NCBI GenBank assembly: GCA_002432805.1
Contig: DJGV01000016.1
Location: forward strand, 278,327 to 342,326
Direction: 5' to 3'
Length of the DNA stretch: 64,000 nt
Source of the DNA: Fervidobacterium sp. UBA5837
Lineage (GTDB): Bacteria > Thermotogota > Thermotogae > Thermotogales > Fervidobacteriaceae
How positions within the stretch are numbered: position 1 is the stretch's first letter; each line of letters begins with the position of its first letter. The translations under genes were made by a program, and so were the position numbers. Positions 9,033 through 18,072 of the stretch are shown piece by piece. The notes beneath the pieces are model-generated. The model was not told the DNA's origin, did no database searches, and worked only from the letters and a program-made list of their open reading frames with translations.

Positions 9033-10328
9033 GTGAGGTATGGACTTTTGGGATTTGGATTGAGTAATAGGTATGCTGCAAAGTTTCTCAAAGACAAGGG
9101 CGATGAAATTTTTGTTAGTGAGAGTGGTAAACTCTCCGATGAAGATAAAGCCTTTTTGAATGAGAATAAAATAGAATACGAAGAAGGTACAAATTCAGAG
9201 AAGATACTCGGATGTGACGTGATACTCACAAGTCCCAGTGTGCCTTACGATCATCCAATCCTGCTCAAGGCACAGGAGATGAAGAAGCATATCGATACCG
9301 AGATAACGTATTTTATGAAGTATCTCGATTGGGGGCCGAAGGTAATAGCGGTCACAGGTTCCGTAGGAAAGAGCACCACCGTTTCGATGATAAATCATCT
9401 CATATCGAAGACTGCAACTTCTCAGCTTTCTGGGAATGTCGGCATACCAATTGCGCAAGTTTTGCTTGAAGGTAAAAAGCCAGAATACGTAGTCATAGAA
9501 ATAAGTAGTTTTCAGCTATACTGGGCACCATTTTTCAAACCTAACGTTTCGGTTATCACAAACATATATCCAAATCACCTGGATTGGCATCCCAACATGG
9601 AACATTACATAGATGCAAAGTTCAAGATAACAAAATTCCAAGATAACGAGGACCATTTCATTTACAATCCAAAGGATATGGAGGTCTTCAAAAGATTGTC
9701 TTCGGTTAGGGCAAAGAGGATACCATTCACAGTGGATTTCAAAATCGAAGATGTACCATTCCACATTCGCACAAAGCAGAATACGGAGAATATAGCAGCT
9801 ACGAAGACTGTTCTGAAAGTACTCGGATTGCCGTTCAGCATGGATATGCTCAACGATTTCGTACCCCTTCCGCATAGAATGGAGTACTGTGGAACGATAA
9901 ACAGTGTGAATTATTACAACGATTCTAAAGCAACGAATGCAGCTGCCGTTTTGAAGGCACTTGAGAATTTTGAAAATAACCTCATATTGATTATAGCTGG
10001 AAAGGGTAAGAATGAGGATTATACACAACTTGCCGATGCGATAAAGAAAAAGTGCAGACATGTTGCCGTTATTGGACCAATTGCTGATGCAATAGCACCT
10101 TACTTGAAAGAGAAAGCAATCAATTACAAACGATATAGAGACTTAGAAGAGGCAGTATCTGAAATTGCGAAGATCGCACAGCCAGGGGACAACGTACTCT
10201 TAGGTCCCGCAGGGTCGAGTTACGATGCGTACAAAAACTTTGAAGAGCGAGGGGACCATTTCAAAAAACTTGTAAACGAACTTTTAAACGAACTTTCAAA
10301 AGGAGAGTCTGGGGAGGTAGTTAAATGA
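9033..10328 (+). CDS. murD: UDP-N-acetylmuramoyl-L-alanine:D-glutamate ligase (MurD)
   Basis: This cytoplasmic ATP-dependent ligase adds D-Glu to UDP-MurNAc-L-Ala in peptidoglycan synthesis. Motifs include the P-loop VTGSVGKSTT (about 108-117), GNVGIP, EISSFQL, NIYPNHLDWH, NDSKATNAAA and the C-terminal LLGPAGSSYDAYKNFEERGDHF, diagnostic of MurD within the Mur ligases. Length (431 aa) is normal. The GTG at 9033 is chosen because GAGAGGGAG lies eight bases upstream; the in-frame GTG at 9024 would overlap that site. The P-loop carries Val where Asn is usual (TGTNGKT). Its stop overlaps the next gene (ATGA), an unusual partner since the rest of the mur cluster is absent. Confidence 0.93.
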   Translation: MRYGLLGFGLSNRYAAKFLKDKGDEIFVSESGKLSDEDKAFLNENKIEYEEGTNSEKILGCDVILTSPSVPYDHPILLKAQEMKKHIDTEITYFMKYLDWGPKVIAVTGSVGKSTTVSMINHLISKTATSQLSGNVGIPIAQVLLEGKKPEYVVIEISSFQLYWAPFFKPNVSVITNIYPNHLDWHPNMEHYIDAKFKITKFQDNEDHFIYNPKDMEVFKRLSSVRAKRIPFTVDFKIEDVPFHIRTKQNTENIAATKTVLKVLGLPFSMDMLNDFVPLPHRMEYCGTINSVNYYNDSKATNAAAVLKALENFENNLILIIAGKGKNEDYTQLADAIKKKCRHVAVIGPIADAIAPYLKEKAINYKRYRDLEEAVSEIAKIAQPGDNVLLGPAGSSYDAYKNFEERGDHFKKLVNELLNELSKGESGEVVK

Positions 10329-11698
10329 TAGGATACGAGATATTCGTTCGTTCCTTTGCCGATTCAAACGAGGATGGCATAGGCGATTTCATAGGCATTG
10401 CAAATAGTGTCGATTACTTCAAAAAAATCGGTGTAGATGTAATTTGGTTAACACCACACTTCAAATCACCGAGTTACCATGGTTACGATATAATCGACTA
10501 TTTCGATACAAATCCTTCGTTTGGTACCGTCAACGACTTTAAGAGCATGGTAGATACGTTACATGCAAATGGTATAAAGCTGGTCATTGATTTACCGCTA
10601 AATCACGTCTCCGACAGGCATCCTTGGTTCAAAGCGGCAATGAGAGGTGAGAAGCCTTACGAAGATTATTTTCTGTGGGCACAGCCGCACTTCAATTTGA
10701 AAGAAAAGAGACACTGGGATGAAGAATTCATTTGGCATGAAAGGAATGGGAAGACGTACTACGGGGTTTTTGGTGGGTCTTCACCAGATTTGAACTACGA
10801 TAATCCACAGGTAGTACAAAAGTCACTTGATATTTTGGAGTTTTGGCTAAATTTAGGTGTCGACGGATTCCGTTTCGATGCGGCAAAGCACATCTATGAC
10901 TATGACATAAAAGAAGGAAGATTCAGATACGACCACGATAAGAACGTGAATTATTGGAATTTGGCGATGGAAAAGGCAAGGGAGGTCAAAAGAACAAAGG
11001 GGGAGGATGTTTTCGCAGTTACAGAAGTCTGGGATGACCCTGAGATAGTAGATAGATACGCAACAGCGATAGGTTGCTCATTCAATTTCTATTTCACAGA
11101 GGCAATACGTGAGTCTATGCAACACGGTGGTGTCTACAAGATAGTCGATTGCTTTCAAAGGACGTTGGGTAAGAAATCTTACAAACCCAGCAATTTCACG
11201 GGCAATCACGATATGAATAGATTGGCAAGTATCATAACAAAAGAAGATGAGCGAAAGGTATTCTTCGGCCTTTTAATGACAACACCAGGCGTACCTTTCA
11301 TATACTACGGTGACGAGCTTGGGATGAGAGGGGCATACGACTCAACGTTTAGTGAAGATGTCATAGAACCATTCCCGTGGTATGCATCACTTTCCGGCGA
11401 TGGACAGGCTTTCTGGAAGGCAGTACGATTCAATAGAGCATTCACAGGTGCATCCGTTGAAGAGCAGATGAGTAGAAGTGATAGTCTACTCAAAGAAGTG
11501 ATGAACTGGGCAGCTTTTAGAAAAGAGAACGAATGGCTCACAAACGCTTGGGTAGAGAATATTACGCACAATACATTCACCGTAGCATACACTGTAACGG
11601 ATGGCAAAAATGGTATACGAGTGTATGTAAACATAGCGGGCCATGGAGAGACTTTTGAAGGTATTGCATTGAAACCTTACCAAGTTAAGATACTTTAA
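10325..11698 (+). CDS. mgtA: 4-alpha-glucanotransferase / GH13 family, MgtA-like
   Basis: This 457-residue GH13 enzyme has no signal peptide and so acts on cytoplasmic maltodextrins. The conserved regions are visible: DLPLNHVS (region I), DGFRFDAAKH with the nucleophile Asp (region II), AVTEVW with the acid/base Glu (region III) and FTGNHDMNRLAS (region IV). The start MIGYEIFVRSFADSNEDGIGDF, the FHGYD-like SYHGYDIIDYF and PGVPFIYYGDELGM match, from memory, the Thermotoga maritima 4-alpha-glucanotransferase MgtA more than alpha-glucosidases. The start overlaps murD by four bases. An oligo-1,6-glucosidase or maltodextrin glucosidase activity cannot be excluded from sequence alone. Confidence 0.82.
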   Translation: MIGYEIFVRSFADSNEDGIGDFIGIANSVDYFKKIGVDVIWLTPHFKSPSYHGYDIIDYFDTNPSFGTVNDFKSMVDTLHANGIKLVIDLPLNHVSDRHPWFKAAMRGEKPYEDYFLWAQPHFNLKEKRHWDEEFIWHERNGKTYYGVFGGSSPDLNYDNPQVVQKSLDILEFWLNLGVDGFRFDAAKHIYDYDIKEGRFRYDHDKNVNYWNLAMEKAREVKRTKGEDVFAVTEVWDDPEIVDRYATAIGCSFNFYFTEAIRESMQHGGVYKIVDCFQRTLGKKSYKPSNFTGNHDMNRLASIITKEDERKVFFGLLMTTPGVPFIYYGDELGMRGAYDSTFSEDVIEPFPWYASLSGDGQAFWKAVRFNRAFTGASVEEQMSRSDSLLKEVMNWAAFRKENEWLTNAWVENITHNTFTVAYTVTDGKNGIRVYVNIAGHGETFEGIALKPYQVKIL

Positions 11699-11756
11699 AA
11701 TACTCTAAAATAGACTTTGATAAATTTTCCACAATCGTTAGAATGGAGGTGTTGAT

Positions 11757-13052
11757 ATGTACATTGAAATTATTGATGTGAAGGCAAGAGAAGTGCTTGA
11801 TTCCCGCGGAAACCCTACAGTTGAAGTTGAAGTATTCCTTGAAGATGGTTCCAAAGGCAGCGCTATCGTTCCAAGTGGTGCATCGACTGGTAAGTTTGAA
11901 GCACTAGAACTCAGAGATGGTGACAAGAAGAGATTTCAAGGTAAAGGTGTAGAAAAGGCCGTTAAACATGTAAATGAGGAGATAGCGCCAAGCATCGTTG
12001 GGCTCAACGTATTTGATCAAGCGTTTATCGACAAGATATTACTTGAACTCGATGGAACGGAAAACAAATCGAAGTTAGGTGCAAATGCAATACTCGGTAC
12101 ATCGATGGCAGTTGCCAAGGCGGCAGCGAGTTGTCTGGACCTCCCACTTTACAAATATCTTGGTGGTGCAAATGCAAAGGTATTGCCAGTTCCATTCATG
12201 AACGTTATAAACGGTGGAGCACACGCAGACAACAGCCTCGATATTCAAGAATTCATGCTCGTTCCAGCAGGTGCACCAACGTTCAAAGAAGCACTCAGAT
12301 ACGGTGCAGAAGTATTTCAGACACTCAAGAAGATACTCAAAGATGCAGGGCATGTTACGGCTGTCGGCGATGAAGGTGGATTTGCTCCAAATTTGAAATC
12401 GAATGAAGAAGCAATACAAGTCCTAATCGAGGCAATCAAAAAGGCGGGATACGAACCAGGAAAAGATATATTCATCGCTCTCGACTGTGCGGCGAGTGAG
12501 TTCTACGATGAAGAAAAGGGTAAATATCTCATCGATGGTACGGAGAAGACAGGCGATGAACTCATCGAATACTATTCCATGCTCATCGATAAATACTGGC
12601 CGGTAATCATATCCATAGAGGATCCATTCGAGCAAGAAGACTGGGACACATACGTCAAATTCACGCAAAAAGTTGGTGGAAAGGTTCAAATCGTTGGAGA
12701 TGACCTCTACGTTACAAACGTCAACAGATTGGCAAAGGGCATATCACTCTTTGCATCGAACTCGATACTCATAAAGCTCAACCAGATAGGTTCAGTTACA
12801 GAGACACTCGATGCAATAGAGATGGCAAAGACTGCAGGAATGACGAACGTTGTCTCGCACAGAAGCGGAGAAACGGAAGATACATTCATAGCTGACCTTG
12901 CAGTTGCAACGAACGCAGGTATGATAAAGACAGGCTCACTCTCAAGAAGCGAGAGAATAGCCAAGTACAATCAATTGCTTAGAATAGAAGAAGAACTCGG
13001 TGATGCAGCGATATACAAAGGACTGAAGGCATTTTACAGTATAAAGAGATAA
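11757..13052 (+). CDS. eno: Enolase
   Basis: This 431-residue glycolytic enzyme interconverts 2-phosphoglycerate and phosphoenolpyruvate. Signatures are REVLDSRGNPTVEVEV, the mobile loop SGASTGKFEALELRD, GDEGGFAP with the catalytic Glu, metal ligands in ALDCAASEF, SIEDPF and VGDDL, the catalytic Lys in LIKLNQIGS, and VVSHRSGETED. Length and residues are canonical. The ATG follows GGAGGTG by six bases. It lies 58 bp after mgtA and may share its transcript; together they cover maltodextrin breakdown and lower glycolysis. Confidence 0.98.
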   Translation: MYIEIIDVKAREVLDSRGNPTVEVEVFLEDGSKGSAIVPSGASTGKFEALELRDGDKKRFQGKGVEKAVKHVNEEIAPSIVGLNVFDQAFIDKILLELDGTENKSKLGANAILGTSMAVAKAAASCLDLPLYKYLGGANAKVLPVPFMNVINGGAHADNSLDIQEFMLVPAGAPTFKEALRYGAEVFQTLKKILKDAGHVTAVGDEGGFAPNLKSNEEAIQVLIEAIKKAGYEPGKDIFIALDCAASEFYDEEKGKYLIDGTEKTGDELIEYYSMLIDKYWPVIISIEDPFEQEDWDTYVKFTQKVGGKVQIVGDDLYVTNVNRLAKGISLFASNSILIKLNQIGSVTETLDAIEMAKTAGMTNVVSHRSGETEDTFIADLAVATNAGMIKTGSLSRSERIAKYNQLLRIEEELGDAAIYKGLKAFYSIKR

Positions 13053-13070
13053 AAAACAACTACAAAATAA

Positions 13071-13102
13071 AACCCCGCCCGAAAAAGGCGGGGTTCGTTT
13101 TT
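13071..13102. terminator. Bidirectional intrinsic terminator between eno and ompB
   Basis: AACCCCGCC (13071-13079) pairs with GGCGGGGTT (13087-13095) around a 7-nt loop. The plus strand continues CGTTTTT and the minus strand TTATTTTG, so it can end both convergent transcripts. Confidence 0.9.
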
Positions 13103-13109
13103 CTAACTA

Positions 13110-14480
13110 TTAGAAGCTTGCAGAGTAGCTGAGTTTAACATTCCAAGTTGCCGGCATTATTACTGTGTAATTACCAGCACCATCAGCTCCCAACGTTCCA
13201 TAGAAGCCTGTTAGTTTTACGTTTGGTGTCATTACGTACGTAAGTCTTGCGTTGTAACCACTATTTCCTGGTACCATTCTGTAGTCTGCTGCCAGTGTGA
13301 GAGGTGGTAATACTTTGACTGAACCGCTAAGCTGGACGTATGTATACGTTGCAATTTGTGTAACATCTGCCCAACTGGCTGCCGCCTTTGCGGAAATCAT
13401 TGAATCTGCATAAGCTGCTTCCGTGTAGAGCGTGAATGGATTACTAGTGAGAAGGTCAGCATTCGTCGTCTTTGCTGTAAACGTTACTGGTGCAATTGCC
13501 ACTTTTGCAGAAAGTTCGTTGAGTGGAAGTGTAAAGGCACTCAACCCAATATCGTACTTTGGCGTTGTCTTTGCTGTAAACGTTACTGGTGCAAATGTTG
13601 TTGTATAAGTTACACCAAGGCTGACATATTTGCCATCGCTGATGGTGTTACTCTTGTAGACAAGTTTACCAAGGTTTTCTGTGTATTTGAATGCGGGTGT
13701 AAGCGTCAAACCAGCAAATGGCGAGATGCTGCCAGAAGCTGTGAGTCCATAAACCGGAGTTGCTGGTAATAAATAACCTGCAAAGACGTCAATGGATGGT
13801 TTGAAGAAACCAAGGTCAACTGAACCTTTTGCGTTAAGACCTAGTGCACGATAGCCGGTTCCTTCTCCTGCTCCTCCTGCAACTGCTGCTGTTGTTGATT
13901 TTACTGCATACGTACCGCCGACAAGTGTGAATGAAGAAACTGGGTACTTTGCTAAGAGCATATCACTGAACCAGTAGTCACCAGTTGAATCTGTTGCTGT
14001 AGCTTCTGTTGTGTTATCCGTAATGTAGAGTTCAAGACCTGGAACTGCTGGGAGCGTAACTTTCAATGAATCTGCATAATCTGTTCCGAACTCAGTATCC
14101 CACCCTGCTACTGATCCGTCAGGGTTGTAGACTTGACCTGTAAAGTAGTCGTTTACAAACTGTTTTCCGGTGCTGTAGTATGTCCCAAAGTAAGGTGTTG
14201 CGAACGTGATCGACCTGAGCGCCAGACTAACACCGCCAAATGGAGTATAAGAAATGCCGAACGTTGCCCCTGCTTGCGTGTCTGATGTTGGTCCAAATGC
14301 GAGACTTGCACTATCTACTGCAAGTGATCCCGAAAAATCAACACCACTTTCTGTTGCTATCAATGAAAAGCTAACGCTTCCTGCGTAAGATACGTTTGGA
14401 CCGAGTGTAAATGGCTTTTCTGCCGCGAAGATGCTGACAACCATAAAAAGTGCTACTAATACCGTTAAAAGCTTTTTCAT
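13110..14480 (-). CDS. ompB: Outer-membrane (toga) beta-barrel protein, OmpB-like porin
   Basis: This 456-residue protein has a signal peptide (MKKLLTVLVALFMVVSIFA, cleavage before AEKP). The mature part alternates hydrophobic and polar residues, is rich in Gly, Thr, Ser and Tyr, lacks hydrophobic helices, and ends in Phe (KLSYSASF), all typical of outer-membrane barrels. It follows the OmpA-alpha-like gene on the same strand, as in the Thermotoga maritima pair in which the barrel is a putative porin of the toga. A nearly repeated phrase (APVTFTAKTT) occurs twice around residues 305-345. The ATG has an excellent AGGAGGAGGG site. The porin role is inferred from context and composition. Confidence 0.82.
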   Translation of the reverse strand: MKKLLTVLVALFMVVSIFAAEKPFTLGPNVSYAGSVSFSLIATESGVDFSGSLAVDSASLAFGPTSDTQAGATFGISYTPFGGVSLALRSITFATPYFGTYYSTGKQFVNDYFTGQVYNPDGSVAGWDTEFGTDYADSLKVTLPAVPGLELYITDNTTEATATDSTGDYWFSDMLLAKYPVSSFTLVGGTYAVKSTTAAVAGGAGEGTGYRALGLNAKGSVDLGFFKPSIDVFAGYLLPATPVYGLTASGSISPFAGLTLTPAFKYTENLGKLVYKSNTISDGKYVSLGVTYTTTFAPVTFTAKTTPKYDIGLSAFTLPLNELSAKVAIAPVTFTAKTTNADLLTSNPFTLYTEAAYADSMISAKAAASWADVTQIATYTYVQLSGSVKVLPPLTLAADYRMVPGNSGYNARLTYVMTPNVKLTGFYGTLGADGAGNYTVIMPATWNVKLSYSASF

Positions 14481-14664
14481 AACTTTCTCCCTCCTCCTGT
14501 GAGTTTCTTTGAGTTTTCAATGAATGGTTTAAGAAATCTTAGATGTACCAAAAATTATTCAGATAATAATCTATTGTACTGCTGATTTCCTTCCCCCCTT
14601 TTTCTGCGCATTTTTTGAATTTCGATATCGTAATGCTATGCGTTCTGGCACTAAATTTGTGTAC

Positions 14665-14694
14665 ATTGTACCATTTAAGATTGTACCATTTAAG
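14665..14694. repeat. Perfect 15-bp tandem duplication downstream of ompA
   Basis: ATTGTACCATTTAAG occurs twice head to tail (14665-14679 and 14680-14694), 23 bp past the ompA stop, in the 237-bp ompA-ompB spacer. No T-run or GC-rich stem is present, so it is not a terminator. It could be a recent slippage duplication or a paired binding site. Confidence 0.85.
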
Positions 14695-14717
14695 AAAGCA
14701 TATCAAGTACTAAATTA

Positions 14718-16139
14718 TCAGAACCATCCTTGTAAAGAACCTATTATAGCTATTGCTCCTATGACTATACCACTAACTCCGGTTACTACTCCCCATGTTG
14801 CAAGCTGTCTTGCTTGTTCCAATTCTGCCTTTGTTCCTGCTGTCTTTTCAACGTTGTCGACCTTTGCTGCCAGGTCTTCTACGTCTGCCTTATCTACCTT
14901 TGTATCAGCCACGATTTGGTCCAAAGTGACTGCTTGGTTCTCGAGTAATGTGACTCTGTCTTCGAGGGTGCCGATCTTATCGTTAGTTTCTTCTTTAAAG
15001 TTTACTATAGAAGCCTCGACGCTGTCAAGTCTCAGTGATAGGTCGTCTACTCTGATGTCGGTGTACGTTGTTACCCTTTCTTCGAGGTTTTCGAGGTTTT
15101 CAGAAAGACCGTATATCATGTCTCTCATGACTGGCAAGCCCGTTGCTATCGTATCTTCTATGTTTAGAACTCTCGTTTCTAAGTCACCGATCCTGGTTGT
15201 AAGTTCTTCTTGCTGACTGGAGATTGCATCGGAGAGTACACTGTATGTGTTCACCAAGCTATCTTCTAAGTACGCGTCCTTCTCTTGCAAGCTGGCAATA
15301 CTTGCAGCCATTTCGTCTTTCGTTGTTGTAAGTTCTTCTTGTTGACTTACTATCGCATCGGATAGAACGCTGTATGTGTTTACTAAACTATCGTCTAAAT
15401 AAGCGATCTGCTCTTTCATAGCATCGATGGTAGAAGACAAATCAGCAATGTTAGCTGCCAATTCTTCATCTTTTGCCGCAAGTTCACCATCTTTTGTTGA
15501 CAGTGCGCCTATTTGTTTTCTGAGTGCGTAATCGACATCGCCGAGTTGTCCTGCCAAACCGTCGATGAGCATGCTCAATTCATCGATGTCATTCTTGAGT
15601 GCAACCAAATCGATCTCTTGTTGGTTACCTTCTTCATCTGTATAAACGAATTTGTCGTTTATGCCGTTTATGAGGTCGTAAAGTTTGATTATGTCTTGAT
15701 CGTGGAGATCCAACGTTAAGTTGACGTCTTCAAATTGCATTGCCACGTCGTTTTGCAATTTCTCGATCTCTGCGTAAAGTTCGTCGTAGAGTTGTTGAAC
15801 TGCAGCGGCATCAGCCTTTGTACCTAGTGTATCGTATATCTGGTTTGCGTATTCTTCCAACAGATCCGTTCTGTTACTTAGTTGGTCTATCTGCGCTTGT
15901 TTTTCGTTGAGCAACCCTTCAACGTAATCGAGCGTTCTTACGATGTAAAGCGCAATCTGGTATCTTGTGATTGCCTCATCACCACGGTATGTCCCATCTG
16001 GAAAACCTGTGACAACACCTATCTCTTCAAGTTTCTGAACGTACGCCTCTGCCCAATGTCCCTTTGGGATATCCCTGAATGCTCCTAAAGAAAGTACCGA
16101 TATCGACAATAATGTTAAAACAACTAGTATCTTTTTCAT
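14718..16139 (-). CDS. ompA: Outer-membrane rod protein OmpA-alpha-like: SLH domain, long coiled coil, C-terminal anchor
   Basis: This 473-residue protein has a signal peptide (to about residue 20), one SLH domain (FRDIPKGHWAEAYVQKLEEIGVVTGFPDGTYRG..ITRYQIA, about 21-75), then some 360 residues of heptad-rich coiled coil, and a hydrophobic C-terminal helix (about 446-473, ending LQGWF). Thermotoga Omp-alpha has the same design: the SLH end binds the cell wall, the rod spans the periplasm and the tail anchors in the toga. A segment of about 43 residues is internally repeated (YLDDSLVNTYSVLSDAI... and YLEDSLVNTYSVLSDAI...), showing rod growth by duplication. The ATG follows AAAGGGGG. It is followed by the barrel gene, forming a structural operon for the outer sheath. 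Confidence 0.92.
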   Translation of the reverse strand: MKKILVVLTLLSISVLSLGAFRDIPKGHWAEAYVQKLEEIGVVTGFPDGTYRGDEAITRYQIALYIVRTLDYVEGLLNEKQAQIDQLSNRTDLLEEYANQIYDTLGTKADAAAVQQLYDELYAEIEKLQNDVAMQFEDVNLTLDLHDQDIIKLYDLINGINDKFVYTDEEGNQQEIDLVALKNDIDELSMLIDGLAGQLGDVDYALRKQIGALSTKDGELAAKDEELAANIADLSSTIDAMKEQIAYLDDSLVNTYSVLSDAIVSQQEELTTTKDEMAASIASLQEKDAYLEDSLVNTYSVLSDAISSQQEELTTRIGDLETRVLNIEDTIATGLPVMRDMIYGLSENLENLEERVTTYTDIRVDDLSLRLDSVEASIVNFKEETNDKIGTLEDRVTLLENQAVTLDQIVADTKVDKADVEDLAAKVDNVEKTAGTKAELEQARQLATWGVVTGVSGIVIGAIAIIGSLQGWF

Positions 16140-16162
16140 CTTTGTTACCCCCTTTCGGTGTT

Positions 16163-16178
16163 ATTGTGTTTTCACAAT
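16163..16178. repeat. Short hairpin in the ompA leader
   Basis: ATTGTG pairs with CACAAT around a four-base loop, some 10 bases upstream of the ompA ribosome binding site. In a minus-strand transcript it forms a weak stem-loop that may protect the message 5' end or modulate initiation. Functional meaning is unproven. Confidence 0.35.
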
Positions 16179-16233
16179 CTATCTCTAAAATGATGAGAAC
16201 TATAAAGGATGATAATAAACATACCGCAGAATA

Positions 16234-16263
16234 ATTATATCACAATAAAGTGCAACAGTGCAA
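16234..16263 (-). promoter_or_regulatory. Predicted ompA promoter
   Basis: TTGCAC (-35, 16258-16263), an 18-bp spacer and TATAAT (-10, 16234-16239) preceded by TGTGA (extended -10). The leader to the ATG is about 90 nt. The same TTGCAC-18-TGATATAAT arrangement is used by the SLH-less paralogue at 25001. Confidence 0.75.
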
Positions 16264-16296
16264 AGATTTTTTAAGAAATTTCCAAGATATTCTTGA

Positions 16297-17499
16297 TCAA
16301 TGCGCTATGATTTTGATGAATAAACGTTTTCCCACTCGCAGTATGTGTTCATTGCTTATTTCTACGCTTGACTTGATGTTGTCGATACGATTGTTGTCGA
16401 GATAAACTCCACCTTGTGATATGAGCCGCTTGATCTCGCTCCTTGTTCCAATGCCAAGGTTATCAAGTAGATCAACGATGTTGTGTTGTCCACGTTTTAC
16501 AGCCTTTTCTATCATCTCATCTGGCATTTCTTTCTTTTGAAAGACTGTCACGAAGTAACTTTCTGCCTCTCTTGCTTTTTCCTGCCCGTAGAATTGTGTT
16601 ACCATCTCTCTTGCAAGCCACATTTTGTAGTCTCGCGGATTGACAATCTTTTTATCGATCTCTTCTTCCATCTTTTTGAGTAGGTCATCGTTGACATCAG
16701 TTAGCAATCTGGCGTATTTTACGATGAGTTCATCTGGAATAGACATGAGCTTTCCGTACATATCTTTTGGTTCATCGGTAAGACCTACGTAGTTGTTGTA
16801 ACTCTTACTCATCTTTAGTCTTCCATCTGTTCCCTCAATTATCGGCATCGTCATGACTACTTGAGGCTTCAATCCATATTCTTCTTGTATCTTCCTACCA
16901 ACCATGAGATTGAAGAGTTGGTCTGTACCGCCGAGTTCTACGTCTGCTTGTATTGCAACGGAATCGTATGCTTGAGCTAATGGATACAAGAATTCTGAAA
17001 CACTGATTGGTGTGCCTTCTGCATATCTCTTGGCAAAATCTTCCCTTTCGAGCATTCTTGCAACTGTGTATTTTCCAGCAAGTTTGACGACATCTGAAAA
17101 TGACATGGAACCGAGCCATTCGTTGTTGTATCTGATCTCTGTCTTTTCTCTGTCAAGTATTAAGAAAGCTTGCTCAGCATAGGATCTCGCGTTCTCAACA
17201 ACTTCTTCTCGTGAGAGCATCGGACGAGTCGTGCTCTTACCAGATGGATCACCGATCATTGCTGTAAAATCACCGATTATGAGCACAACTTGGTGGCCGA
17301 GTTGCTGAAATTGTTTGAGTTTCTTGAGTACAACCGCGTGGCCTAAATGTAAATCAGGCCTCGAAGGGTCAACACCAAGTTTGACCCTAAGAGGCCTTCC
17401 TTCTTTTAATCTCTCTAATAATTCTTCTTCAGAAACTAAGTCTACACTGTTCTTCTTCAGTATCTCTAATTGCTTTTCTGGTGATACATCTGCTGTCAA
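16297..17499 (-). CDS. tyrS: Tyrosyl-tRNA synthetase
   Basis: This class I aminoacyl-tRNA synthetase charges tRNA-Tyr. Seen are HLGHAVVLKKL (HIGH motif), GDFTAMIGDPSGKS, the tyrosine-site segment PLAQAYDSVAIQADVELGGTDQLFNLM, LKMSKSYNNYV (KMSKS motif), and a C-terminal S4 RNA-binding domain (about 335-400, with LISQGGVYLDNNRI). The TTG at 17499 is preferred because GGGGTG lies seven bases upstream; the longer GTG start at 17514 is part of that site. The gene follows secG by 122 bp and is probably co-transcribed from the secG promoter. No T-box leader was recognised. Confidence 0.95.
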   Translation of the reverse strand: MTADVSPEKQLEILKKNSVDLVSEEELLERLKEGRPLRVKLGVDPSRPDLHLGHAVVLKKLKQFQQLGHQVVLIIGDFTAMIGDPSGKSTTRPMLSREEVVENARSYAEQAFLILDREKTEIRYNNEWLGSMSFSDVVKLAGKYTVARMLEREDFAKRYAEGTPISVSEFLYPLAQAYDSVAIQADVELGGTDQLFNLMVGRKIQEEYGLKPQVVMTMPIIEGTDGRLKMSKSYNNYVGLTDEPKDMYGKLMSIPDELIVKYARLLTDVNDDLLKKMEEEIDKKIVNPRDYKMWLAREMVTQFYGQEKAREAESYFVTVFQKKEMPDEMIEKAVKRGQHNIVDLLDNLGIGTRSEIKRLISQGGVYLDNNRIDNIKSSVEISNEHILRVGKRLFIKIIAH

Positions 17500-17621
17500 C
17501 TTTTTGCACCCCACTTAAGGCTACATTTAGTGATTGAAATTTTACGACGGTTACGCAGATTCATGGTTGTTGAACGCTTTGGAGATCTTTGAGTAAATTT
17601 TTGAACGAGTTTTTGAACGAA

Positions 17622-17855
17622 TTAGAGTGATAGCACCCAAGATGTTAAGAAGCACATGACGAAGAACGCTACTGCCAATCCTATGGTAATCTTTCCAGAT
17701 GTATCTAATCCCTTTTTTCTTCCAAACATCGTAGAAGATGCACCACTGCCAAATGCGCCACCGAGTTGAGAAAATTTTTCCATTTCCTGGAGTACCATCC
17801 ATATCAAAGCTACCGCAATGATAGTGTGAATGATTAGTAATATTGTTACTAACAT
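17622..17855 (-). CDS. secG: Protein translocase subunit SecG
   Basis: This 77-residue membrane protein of the SecYEG channel has two hydrophobic helices (about 2-22 and 55-76) separated by a polar loop with GGAFGSGASSTMFG, the conserved SecG segment. The ATG follows CGGAGGTG. It is located upstream of tyrS and downstream of polC on the same strand, with its own predicted promoter 130 bp upstream. Confidence 0.93.
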   Translation of the reverse strand: MLVTILLIIHTIIAVALIWMVLQEMEKFSQLGGAFGSGASSTMFGRKKGLDTSGKITIGLAVAFFVMCFLTSWVLSL

Positions 17856-17981
17856 CTCTTACACCTCCGAATATTTCTAAGATATTTTATGCCAATTGAT
17901 TTTTCCACGATTTTTCCATGACACGTAAAATAAACATGTAAGCATTACGAACAATAAAAACCGTGTGCAAGAACTGTATGT

Positions 17982-18011
17982 ATTATATCACAGTTTCTTG
18001 ATGTTATGCAA
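17982..18011 (-). promoter_or_regulatory. Predicted secG promoter
   Basis: TTGCAT (18006-18011), an 18-bp spacer and TATAAT (17982-17987) with a TGTGA extension just upstream. It lies in the 217-bp gap between polC and secG, which otherwise contains no recognised gene or terminator. Confidence 0.65.
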
Positions 18012-18072
18012 GTCTTTTCATCTTTTCTCAGATAATATTTTGATATCATTACGACAGATGAGAAGAAGCTAA

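Noticed and set aside
12075..12419. Open frame antisense to enolase
   Set aside because: The translation is Cys- and Phe-rich in a way typical of reverse-complement coding sequence and the enolase on the other strand is unambiguous.
14638..15216. 192-codon Ser/Thr/Val-rich frame antisense to ompA
   Set aside because: It mirrors the coiled-coil codons of ompA; no ribosome site or promoter supports it.
16163..16178. ompA leader hairpin considered as a riboswitch
   Set aside because: Only one 6-bp AT-rich stem is present; no conserved aptamer elements were seen, so it is listed merely as a short hairpin.
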